From Collybiopsis luxurians FD-317 M1 (Eukaryota > Basidiomycota > Agaricomycetes > Agaricales > Omphalotaceae): a stretch of 64,000 nt of DNA. Positions 23,022-33,872 of this stretch are shown here, in pieces; position 1 is the first letter of the stretch, and every line of letters starts with the position of its first letter. Below the pieces are notes generated by a model. It was not told the origin of the DNA. It saw nothing but the letters and a program-made list of their open reading frames with translations, and ran no database searches. The DNA lies in assembly GCA_000827265.1 (NCBI GenBank), contig KN834757.1, positions 1 through 64,000 on the forward strand. Reading direction: 5' to 3'. Made by a program: the position numbers and the translations under genes.

Positions 23022-25340
23022 TCATCCTTCTAAAGGCTCACTCTTAGCCTTTTCGAAGCTCCCAGAGTCGACCAAATCGTTCGACTCGGACTCGTCCATC
23101 GTCACCACCGGGCCCTTGAACCAATGCACACCCCCATAAACAGGGAAAAAGTAGTACGCTGTTGATAAGAGCACCACTGCTCCCAGTACAACCACCGTGT
23201 AATTCATTTCTCCAGCATTTAATACGCCTGGCTCAGCTGGAAAGAGCAAGATGACGCACATGAAGATCATGAACATGACTGCGGAGAGAGATATAGGTAG
23301 ACTCTATAAAAGTGTTTGCGTAAAGCGCGTAGTTAGTGAAGCAGACGTGATCAGGTCCCAGTGTCTACTTACCAGTGCACCCATATGAAAAGGGCCCTTC
23401 TCGAAGTCTCTACCTCCTAGCCATCTCGAGGTGATTGCAGTGGTATAGCACGTAAATTGACCTACGACAGCAAGCGAGAACAGGGCTCCGCTTGCAGCCG
23501 CGCCTGCCAGCGGGATTAACGCTAGGAGAATACTGATGGTGATACAAAACCAGACGCAGCGCGTCGGGACAGAGAGGGAGGTATTGACGTAGTAGAGATA
23601 CTTGGAGAATGGTAATGCACCTGTTCAGCATGGCATAAATGTTAGTTGCTATGGGCTTATAAAATAGTAAAGAAGACGACCGTATCATACCATCACGACT
23701 GAATGCAAACACTTGTCTGCTTGAAGAGACAAGCTGCCAACGCCCCCGAATGAGTCAAGGAACTGGTTCTTGGCGCGCTAATTAGCATACTGCGTACCAT
23801 GCTTGTACCCATCATAAATTGAGCGATAATCAGTATTGTCCAGAGACCCAGTGTGCCACGTTGACCAAGCGCGTTGAAGAATATCTGAAATGTCTTGCCG
23901 CAAAGTGAATATGAAAAAAAAAAAAAACCCAGAAAAAGTGAGAATCTGCGATAAAATTGCCGTAGATTACTTACAGTAGCCAAAGGCTGCCCTATTGAAT
24001 TGGACAAGATTCCATCCATATCTTTGCCCATGTTAAATGCTAGCGAGACGTTAATGGCTAGAAAGAAAACACGCGTAATTAAGTTGATTATAGATACAAG
24101 AGGATCAAGTAACGCATACCCCACCCCAACACACACGTCGCTGCCGTCGAAAGTATCACGGCGCGCGGAATAGCAACGTTGGCGTTCCGAGCTTCTTCAC
24201 TTATATGAACACTGGAATCAAACCCTCCGACAACCCATAAGGGTGCCAAAAAGCCGAGAATAAACGCGAATCCGTCCGGGTATGATGATACTGGATAGAG
24301 TAGTATGGATTTAGTATGAAGAAATCGGGGGATGGACTGAGTACACAATACTCACGGTTCTCGAAATTACCAAACGCATACTTTGCGTCATTCTTGAACT
24401 CAGAAGGGGTATTGGCTGGCATGGCAAAGATCACTGCGAAACATAACCTGTCCGTGATAGCTTAAGCTCGAGCACAAAAATTAATCCCCAGCCTATGGCC
24501 TTATGTACGCACCCAATATTAACCAAGATGTATACTAACTGCATTCTCGCAATGGCCTTAGTGGCAAAGCTGCATACAACAGCTTGGGTAACCGCTATGG
24601 CTGCGAAAACACCACTTCCGATGAGCTGTTAGCTTGACGGAAGGTAGAGGCTCATGAGAACTCACTATGTTTGGTAGACATTTGCCTCGAATGACTCGTT
24701 AGAACCAATACTGGCAGCTGCCATTACTTGAACGGCGCAGCCCCAGTTTATACCCTGCCTTGCATTGTGAGCCCGGAAAACATCAAATTTATGGGGGAAT
24801 AGTACGCACCGTGAGCCCAGCGATGTATGAGATGGTGTCCATATCTACAGTAGAGTAGGTGCATAGACAAGCACGTACGTCAGAATTACATCCAATATAA
24901 AATAGTTGCATCAAGCAAATGAACCAATGAACATACATCCCAAAAGCCACGAAAGGTAATTCCGATACTTTATGGATGAGAACTTGAATGTCCAGTAATA
25001 AATTCCACCGGATGTCGGAGCTGAAGATCCAAGTTCGGCAATGGAGATGGCAATACACATGAGGAAGATTGAGCAGACGGTCCATCCCCAGACCATACTG
25101 GCTGCCCCGCCATAGGGTATTGAGTAGACCAGAACCGAGCTGCAGAGTGTAATCTGTCAATTTTATTTTGAGAGGGATGCGAATGAGTCAAACTTGCGCG
25201 ATAGATGGTAGAACACCCTGGATGGAAAACGCTACTCCAAAGAGTTCTAGGACACCGAAATCTCGCTTGAACTCCTGCTTGTATCCAAGCTGTGCGAGTA
25301 GTTGCTCGTCCTTAGTTTTGGTTGAGGGTATGTTGGTCAT
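23022..25340 (-). CDS. Amino acid / GABA permease (APC superfamily)
   Basis: The gene starts at ATG 25340 and is cut by about nine short introns. The N-terminus LLAQLGYKQEFKRDFG, then FGVAFSIQG, VWGW and APTSGGIYYWTF, is characteristic of fungal GABA/choline-type permeases (Uga4/Hnm1 group). Further conserved pieces are GGFDSSVHISEEA (near 24190-24235), SSRQVFAFSRDG (near 23695-23740) and the C-terminal MNYTVVVLGAVVLL with YGGVHWFKGPV. About 12 membrane helices are expected, with both ends in the cytosol. The family imports amino acids or related amines by proton symport. The exact substrate cannot be told. An A-run of 14 lies in an intron near 23911. The gene looks intact, though not every exon boundary was traced. 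Confidence 0.85.
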
Positions 25341-26179
25341 GGAGATAAGGATATCTCAAAGGCAAGGGGGATTGTCGGCTCGTTGCGTCAACTGACGCAG
25401 TTTTAAAAGGCATTCTCAAGTTTATTCAATTATTGTGAATTAGAGGTACATCGTGATTTGCCACATCGAATAAATTGGAATTATGTTGCAGAGGTAGTAG
25501 GTGAATATTGAACGGACTTGAATACTTGGCAGCGAGGGAGCGATAGATGTTCAACAAGCCCCCAATTTCACAGCCGCTGTATCAGCAACTTCGTTCAGAT
25601 TTTGAGAAAGAGCATGAAGGGTGTGCAGCGGCCAAGTTGAGCCAGGACATGTCTCCGGCGCCGGGTGTGTTTGTGTTTAGGATTTATTTGAATTAGTACC
25701 TGTCAAAAGATTGCATTTTTGTAACTGAACTTCTGTATCAATATAATGGTCTAGTGACTCTACAGCCTCGTTCTTTGCCGCATGACAGAACGAGCGATAC
25801 AAAAAGTCATACGTGCTTCTTTTAGAGTTCGAATCGCATACTTACCACATCCGTATGTTCCGGACCGGTTCAACTGAACGTCGATCCGCTCGTACAGAAT
25901 ACTAAGTGCTGGAACAGGTAATTAAAACCATCTGAGTCAAAGCTCAAACGACCAACTCAAAAAATTTGTCCTCTAAATCAATAGCGAAGACTGGCGAGCA
26001 CCCTGGAAGTCAGATGCATGTATTATGGTAAGTAAGCATTATGCGGTAAGATTGATACGAAATATTGTAGACCTCGTCCGAGAGGCAAGCTATCTGACGT
26101 ATGTAAGGATATCTATGTTGGTTAGCGGAGGAAAATTGTAGATTATCGAAGAGGTCGGCCACAACACGATGGCGAATGA
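25341..26179. other. Intergenic region between permease and mannitol dehydrogenase
   Basis: The left part should contain the permease promoter and the right part the 3' end of the dehydrogenase gene. I see no coding structure or repeat. Confidence 0.5.
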
Positions 26180-27713
26180 TCAGACTATTGCATTTAGTGG
26201 TTCGCTCTTCAATCGGTTATACTTCTGGGTAATCTTCTGCAAATCCTCGTCGTCCTGATCCCAGCCGGTCAAGTCAGTGACAACTTTCTCGATGCCTTGG
26301 TGCTCTACTCTGTCCCGAAGTTCCGTAGCTTCCTCATCCTCGTGCTCTCCAGTAGGATAAAACAATAGGGCAGCAGCAACGCCAAGTAAGAGGGTATCTC
26401 GTTTCAATTTCAGTTCTCGGCACATTTCGATAGGACCCAGGAACCGTTCTCCACGTTTCAACTTGCGTAGCGGCTCTCGTCCGACACGAGAAACCTCATC
26501 TTTGAGGTAGCGGTTTGAGAAACGATCCAAGATCTTTTGGATATACTCTTCGTGTTTTTCGTGTGTAAAGAGGGGATGATACTTTTCTATCAGAGCAGCA
26601 CCGGATTCGTGAAGAGCTTTAGAAACGACTTTACGAATAGAGTCGTCGGTTATGGATTCGATAATGGTGCTCTTATTGGCAAGGAATCCCAAGTAAGCAG
26701 CAATAGCGTGACCGGTGCTTGAACGCTATTTGAATAATTCATAGTGGTCGTCGTTGAAATCATCACCTACTTTAGTGTGAAGAGCTTTCTTTGAACATAA
26801 GCGTCCAGGTTATCCGTTACTACAGGAGTCGTTCGGTTAGCTTCTTCAAGAACGGAGTTCGACAGCCAAACCAGCTTACTGTGCATTCCGTCAATAACGA
26901 TATCCGGATCTGTCTTCTTCAAGCTGCTTGCATCTACTGTCCACTCATAGAAGGGTTCCACTCCAGCGTCAAGGATATTTTCCGACTCGAAGGGTGGAAC
27001 AATCCGATCTACAGTGCAGACCACGAAACCGATATTGTCTTGCAAGTAGCTATGCTCCTTCTCGTCGCTCAACTCTTTCTCCACGGCCTCCCGTAGTACT
27101 TCTGTGGCGTTTTGCATGTTTTCGCATGCAATAATGTTTACCGGTCCCCTACAATCATCCATAATCGTATGCAGTCACTTCGTATACGCAACGTCCAACT
27201 TACATGTTCTCAGACATTCTCGTCCGTATAATCTGAGCGAGAGGCTTCGCTAGTTTCGGCAAAACGTCTAGGATAAGACTAGTCAGGATCTATGGATATC
27301 CAGGCTGACTATAAGCAGCACTTACTTGCACCAACAGCGGTGGTGATAATAGACACAGGCTTTCTGGCAAGTTCTTCAACAGCATTTAGGTCGGAAGACA
27401 AGACAGCGGACACAGGCTTGATAGTCTCCACCCGTGGGTCCTTATCTGATACGATATGGACGTCGTATTGACCTTGTTCGTTGAGGGCATTCACAACGTC
27501 CTCAACCACATCCGCGAATACTACGTGGAACCCGGCCTGGGACAGAACAGCACCAATGAACCCGCGGCCAATGTTCCCTGCGCCAAAGTGGACGGCGATA
27601 GCCTTGCCACTCGGTAATGCGTCGGTTTCGAAAGGCATTTCAACAGGACGAGGGGGAGGTGTAGCTGTAGATTGTGAAGAATTTTCCTGAGGATGGTAAC
27701 GGACCTGAGCCAA
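26180..27713 (-). CDS. mtlD: Mannitol-1-phosphate 5-dehydrogenase
   Basis: Exons 27326-27713, 27204-27267, 26771-27148 and 26180-26717 join in phase to 455 residues. The NAD-binding fingerprint VHFGAGNIGRGFIG lies near residue 40, NIIACENM in the third exon, and the family motif NTGHAIAAYLG spans the last splice junction. The enzyme interconverts fructose 6-phosphate and mannitol 1-phosphate with NAD(H) in the cytosol, the first step of fungal mannitol synthesis. The N-terminus is about 35 residues longer than in typical members. A second ATG at about 27635 (MPFETD) may be the real start. Two introns begin with GTAAGT and all are 47-58 nt. Confidence 0.92.
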
Positions 27714-28558
27714 TAGATGAACGGAACTTTATACTCGCCCACCCGCAATCCGATTGATTCATGGTTTCATGATGTCATTCGCGGAGGGGATGCGAAATCG
27801 TTGACCTACATCATGAAAGCGATATCCACATACTTTACAGCACCTATACTCCACGTACCTTAACTTCCCGTAGTGGCGTATCAGAGGCGTCGGACTATAT
27901 ATGTTACTCGAGTATATGGTGAATCGCTTCAAAACGGTGCTTTCCCACGCCTGAAATAAAAAAGGGAGATCTACGCTGTTAGAAAACGGCTAGAGCTACA
28001 TTTTACCTATTTATTCAATTGGAAACATTGTTATAGGTACTTGGTGCGCATGTAGGTCAACACTAATAATATATATGTAACAAATCTTCGAGTGGTTAGA
28101 TCTTTGAGCAACACAGCGGGTATGTTCTTCGTAAAAAAAAAATAACTCGCAATACTACCAGTAGAGCCGAGCTGAGTCGAGTCGCGGGTATGGAAAGCCC
28201 CCCCAAAGTCCACGCTGGCAAGGGAAGAAAGGGAAGGATGAATATAGATATATAGATACCAAAGCATCGAGGAATCATTCAAGAGAATAACATGCGTGAG
28301 AGAGAGGAGAAAATTTTGAGCGGAAACGGCCAGTAGAAGAGATAACCGGGGAAGTAAAATTACTAGTAGTACACAAAAGATCGCGTCGCTCGACCTCGAA
28401 ACGGATCCAAAAAAAAAAGAAAGAGGAATTACGCATAAAGGGCTTAGTTTGCGCTCTAGGAGCAGGAGGGGAAAAAAGCCAGGGTCCATACCATCATGAG
28501 TATTCTGAGCGTTCCGTTTTGTTGTGGTTTTCATAGCACCCTTTTTTTAGCGTTGGCA
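27714..28558. promoter_or_regulatory. Promoter of mannitol dehydrogenase and 3' region of the PSP1 gene
   Basis: A 167-codon minus-strand ORF (28031-28534) is AT-rich, hydrophobic by composition and lies just downstream of the PSP1 stop codon. I treat it as 3' UTR noise. No other gene is seen. Confidence 0.5.
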
Positions 28559-31500
28559 TCACTGCTCGTAGCCTCCTCCACCCTGCAACGACGCCATCCA
28601 GATACGCGTCTTGTAAAGCCTGCAAAACAGTCAGCGCTCAATGTTCATTACGAGATAAAACATCAACTACCCACCTGAACAACTCCCTCACAAGCTCTCT
28701 GAAATCAATTCTTTTTTCCGCTACAAAGTAGAACGTCAACTTGCGTCGGTCCCTAAAAGGATGCGAAGATCAGTATTAGAAAAGACATCCACTAAAAACC
28801 ATACGAACCATTGATACTCTGCATCAACCACCTCCATCGGCAACTTCTTTGCCCGGACTTTACTCTGACACAACTGCAACGCCTTCATCTCATCGCTCAT
28901 CTTCGCCGCCAACACACTCGCCTCCGCAGGCCCAGCTTTGGCGTAAATCTGTTTCGGATTAATCTCCTTCTTTCCACTCCCAACACCGCCGCTACCTGGC
29001 CCAGCACCACCCGCGCCGGGGGTGATAGGTGTAGGAGGGGGAAGTCCCGCGTATACGCCCGTAGGAGAGATGGGCGTAGGCATGGGCGATTCACCCCACT
29101 GATGTTGCGGATCGAGAGCTTGTCCAGAGGCACTGCGTCCAGCCTCCAACCAGGCTTCAACTTCTGCAGCGGTGATGTTATCATTGACGATTCTTCCTAG
29201 ATCCCTGCCGCGGTCGGCTTCGACAATGACGAGGTCTCCGACTTTGATTGGATGGCCCGAAGAAGAGGTCGCTGTGGGGGGAGTATCTCCACCCTCTGCG
29301 TTCCCGTTGGTCTGAGTCTGACCTTGACCATTCACACCCGCGGCAGTGGAAGGAGGTTCGTTCCTCATTATCTCTGCTTTGACAGCATCAGTAAGATAAA
29401 ACAGATCCGTACGGCCTGCTTTGAACTCGACGATGAAGAGTTTCCACGTAGGAGGGACAGCAGAAAGGGGCACCCCACGACCCAGAGCATGTTCCGGCTG
29501 CTGAGACTGAGGCTGCGCATGCTGACCATGAGGATGAGCATGGCCGGGATGCTGCTGGGACGGGTGCGCGGAACCGGACTGAGAAGCATGGTGATGATGG
29601 CCACCATACCCCATATCCAACATGGGCCCAGTCCCACTCGCGTTCGAGACTCTCCTAACAATCCCTGGAGTATAATTAGGCCCCTGCTGCGGAGTCGGCG
29701 CCGCATGTTGTGCGGAGTAATATCCTTGCGGAGGAAGTCCCATCGCTCGTCCCATCGTCGGGGACGTCCCTCCCTGCGACTGCGACGACGCTCTCGCCCT
29801 GGCGGCATAGCTTGTACCCGCAGCGAGCCCCTCGAGACCCTGCGGAGGATGATGCGAAGCCTGCGCAGACTGCTGAGGGGTATGTTCCTGCGAATCTCGC
29901 TCGTCTCGGTAATGTCCGCCGGCACCTCCCGGACTCGAACCTAATCCCTCGTGCGGGACACTGCCGGTACCACCAGGAGAAACAGACCCGCGTCGTTGTT
30001 GCGGAATGTCAAGAGCCGACTGCTGTTGCTGCTGGTGCTGATAAAGGGATTGATTCAGATTGTTGAGGTTCATCATCCCGAAATTACTATTGAGCGCGTC
30101 CATGGGATGCATTCCATGCATGCTCATACCCAATCCAGGCATGGGAGCCGCAGCGTCGAGCAAATCGTCGTCCGAAAGCATCAACGAACCTCTTCCCACA
30201 TCCCCACCGCCAGACGAGCCAATAGAGGGATGATGGACCCCGCCGCTCATCGAAGCTGTCCTTCCCATTCCCGCCATACCCACAGCTCCCAGTCCACCAC
30301 CACCAGGTCCCCCTCTCCGACCTCCAACGCCCAGGCCATACTCATACTCATCATCCAACGCACTCCCACCCAAATCCGCTCCCACGTCTCCACCAAGCCC
30401 AAGTCCTTGCATACTTCCCCTCCTCACAGGCTGAACGACACTAACACTATGCCTCCTCGAAGTCGCTCCGCTCCCGGGAATATCCTCCAAATCAGTCCCT
30501 CCCCCAAACCCAGCCCCAACCCTTCCAAACCCTCCACCTCCTCCCGCTCCAGTCCCCCCAGAATACGCTCTCGAAAGCGACGTTCGCAACCCTATCCCAC
30601 GAGGAGACGTCGGCCCTGCTCCTCCTCCCCCTCCTGCTGCATTAGCCTGATCCCACAACTCCCTCAACGGCCCATCATCCCTCATAATCTGACTAACATC
30701 CCTCAAAAACGGACTCTGATTCGACGTGTCCGCTTGAGACTTTTCTCCATACTCGTAATCGTGATACGACCCGTATCTCGAACGAGAGGACGATCCTGGA
30801 CCGAGACGCTCGCGGAGGAGAGCAAACGTATGATCGGAATCGTTTCCGTTCCAGGAAGCCATGGTCGATCCTAGACCAGAAGTGTCTCGCGTGTATCCGT
30901 GGGTGTTGTTATTGTTATGATGAGCTTGTTGTACTAAATTATGAGAGATAAAAAAAGAGGTTGATCGGTTAGTTTAGACAGCCATAACTGTAACACGACG
31001 AAGATGGTGTTAGGAATAACGGGTATGCAAATAAGGAGAAAAGGCGGGAATGAACGAACGAGGGAATGAATGAATGAATGGTTGCCGAGAATCTAAGAAC
31101 CAGTCAAATGGACTAACATATAGGAGAGAAGTTCCCTCCCATTGGGCTAACGAATGCTAAAAACGACATCCGACACCCGTGGTGTGATAGGTGATGCGCG
31201 GGCCAACGCTTGGGAAGGCACATGAACACCAGCGCCAAATAATGCAAACACAGGAGAAACAGAAAGAGACCGAGAACCCCAAACGAAGCACCCAAACGAA
31301 GCATACGAGCTCCGAGGGAAAAAAAGCCTCCTAGAATACATTTCTTTTGAATTCATGGCATCAGCCAGCTACCATCTACGACAGATGTCACATTGTCGAG
31401 ACAGTGATTGAGTTGCGGTTGCGCTGCGCCTACCCAGCTCTCCTCGAAGGGGTTACATACGTGTGGATCGCCAGACACGGCTCCAAATGGAAGAATGAAG

Positions 31501-32734
31501 CCAGAAAAAAAACACCGGCCTCTGAACAAAAAAAAATAACGCCAAATTTGTTGACCAGGTCACAAAACCCCACCACCGTCCAAAGAAAATTGAAGGGGCA
31601 AAAAAACGCGGAAAAAAGCTTGGTCACTTACATCCATACATCCCCGACCCAAATCCACTTCCAGGAGCAGCCGTTCTTCCAACAGTCGTAGTAGCGAGAC
31701 TCTGACTGCGACTCCGACTAAGATCCGGAGCGTACGTCCTTCCCCTAGCGTCATCCCTCATCATATGAGAGGCCAGACTCGAGGAAGTCGAAGACCGCGG
31801 GGAGGGTGAGATCAACGGAAGCGTACCTAAACCCACGCACGCGGGCGAGACATCAGAAACCATCAGAGATCATTCCAGAAAAAAACCAAAAAAGAAGTGG
31901 AACATATCACATCTTCTATGATATGTCTAGCTCACCAGGCAACTGCGAAGGGCTCAACGAACTCGACAACGAGGGCGGTAACCTCCCACCGCCCCCACCG
32001 CCTCCAACGCTACTTCCCATATTTCCATAGCGCCCCACACCGCCTCCGACAATACCAACTCCTCTCCTCGCATAAACAGGTGAATCCGAGTATTCATCGT
32101 ACGGATCTGGAGCAGCAGAAGGCCTCAACCTGCCAATCATCGCATCAACATCGTCGACGTCGTCGTCCACGTCGAACTCGCCACCTCCTCCAATACCTCC
32201 ACCTCCCGCTCCGTAAGAAGACGACGAAGGAGGATTATCAAAATCATCAACCGCAGACTCGTCATCCTCGATCGTCGACCCGAATCTCGAAAAGTAGCCT
32301 GAAGAACCAGACGAGGCGCCGAGACCCGAAAACGAATGAGGGTGAATAGCGCCTGCAAGACCTGCGCCTGCGCCGGAGAAGGACGAACTGCGTGTGGTTT
32401 GAGGCATGGGTATGCCTGCGGACGAGCGTGTGGGACTGAGGTATCGAGAAGAATGAGAAGAGGAAGAGGTTTCTCGAGAGTGGGGCTGGGAGGACCAGGG
32501 TGAGGATCGGGTAGTGGTGGTGGTCGTGGGGCTGGGAAGCAAGTTGGATTTGGAGGAGGCGGCAGATGAGGAACGCGGAGGTTGAGAGGCTGCACGTGTA
32601 GAGGACGACGATAGCGGTGGTGGCGGTTGTGGGTCAGCGGTGGAAGAGAGAGGATGGTTTGCTGAAGCTGGGTCTGCGAATCGATTTGGGCGGTCTTCCG
32701 CGTTTGGCGAGGGCGACGAGTGTTGTTGTGACAT
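28559..32734 (-). CDS. PSP1 C-terminal domain protein, low-complexity N-terminus
   Basis: Exons 31936-32734, 31632-31826, 28809-30933, 28675-28752 and 28559-28619 join in phase to 1085 residues. The first ~900 residues are low complexity: Ser/Pro/Thr-rich, poly-Gly, a DVDDDVDDVD acidic patch, Q-rich and His-rich tracts. The C-terminal ~250 residues form the PSP1 domain: FIVEFKAGRTDLFYL, VGDLVIVEADRGRDLG, ALQLCQSKV, DRRKLTFYFVAEKRIDFREL and ending TRIWMASLQ. PSP1 proteins of fungi are linked to suppression of DNA polymerase mutants and to RNA-granule biology; the molecular role is unsettled. The intron between exons 2 and 3 is 698 nt, far longer than the others. Its donor (GTAAGT) and acceptor (CTAAC...TTTAG) look good. 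A start inside exon 3 (ATG 30862) would give a 730-residue form. Confidence 0.85.
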
Positions 32735-33872
32735 TGTTTGTGTCTAAGAGAGAAAGCCGGAGTCAGGGTCGTTGAATGGAAAAAAGGGCTCTAAGATCCG
32801 GAATTGCCGGGCTCACCCGTCACTGCCTTGGCCAACGTCCGCTATTGCTCGCACAGCGATGGGCCCAAAGTCAATTCTTGATTGAGATTAACCTTTCTAC
32901 GACAACCTTTTTCGGTCTTTTTCTAGGGTCCTTTCAAGGGACATTATTAGCCAATAGTTCAAAGAAATGAGATCCGAGAAATTCCAGCTCACAAGAGAGA
33001 ATCTAGCAGCCGCGGAGTCGCTGTAAAGTGTAAAAATCTGGTGGTGGTACAGTTCAGAGAGTGGCTCCCCGATTGAAGGTTCTAGGATATAAACAAGTTC
33101 TATTGTTTTTTCTTTTTGAAGATTTGCCTCTACGGTCAAAGAATGAACAGATTTCCAAGCTCGCGAGACCTGAGATTTTACCAAGAGATTTTGAGTCTTG
33201 CCCCCACCCCAGTCGTGAGTCGACTCTAAACCCGCCCTCGAGCCGATTGAGACTTCAGGAAGATAGTGGTTGGAAGAGAAGAAAAGGATGCGATGGGAAG
33301 GAGTAAACAAGACCTCGTGGCTAAATCAACGAAACAACCCAAGCGCTGTCGATGGAACACGTCCAAGGAATCAAGAACTAGGTTTGATAAATGCGGGGGG
33401 TCCACTACCCAAGGTCACCAGACCAACTTTCAAATTCCAAAAGAACCTTTACTTTTTTCAGTCATGTCACTTGTCACCGGCGTTTCGTTATTTGGCGCTA
33501 GTTATTTGGCGCTAGACTCGGGTCCGACGGAATAAAATAAAATAAAATATTGAAAATTACGAGAAATATTGTACAATAAGGAGCGAAGTTCAGAAACGAA
33601 CGTGGACAAGAGACTGAGAAAAAAGCAACACCAGATTCATAAATAAAATTTTAAAAAAAACGGGGAGATGAAAAACCACCTCAATTGAATTCCGCCTCCA
33701 AAGTGGCATTAGCACTAGTAGTAGACGTCACATCAGAACTAACAGATCTCCTAGGAAGATATACCGACGATGCGGCTGCCCATTCCAATAGAAGGACGAC
33801 TCCGTCTGGGATTTGGAGAAGTTGGGGAGTGGAGACCGAGTCACGGTACTACTGCGCGATCCATCTCCCAGT
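32735..33872. promoter_or_regulatory. PSP1 upstream region and 3' flank of the glutaminase-like gene
   Basis: A 137-codon minus-strand ORF (32897-33310) has no domain or signal and overlaps the likely promoter. Short direct repeats TTTGGCGCTAG occur twice near 33490-33512. The stretch 33684-33855 has no counterpart in the second glutaminase copy and can be read as an open frame, so it could be an inserted segment or an unrecognised last exon. Confidence 0.4.

Noticed and set aside
28031..28534. 167-codon minus-strand ORF
   Set aside because: It lies in the 3' flank of the PSP1 gene, is hydrophobic by AT-rich composition, has no domain and contains poly-A and poly-T runs.
29252..30874. Long plus-strand ORFs (230 and 307 codons)
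   Set aside because: They are antisense to the G+C-rich, low-complexity PSP1 exon, with Arg/Ser-rich nonsense composition.
31916..32349. Plus-strand ORF of 150 codons
   Set aside because: It is antisense to the first PSP1 exon and shows skewed His/Arg composition.
32897..33310. 137-codon minus-strand ORF upstream of PSP1
   Set aside because: There is no motif, signal peptide or splice context, and its position fits promoter sequence.
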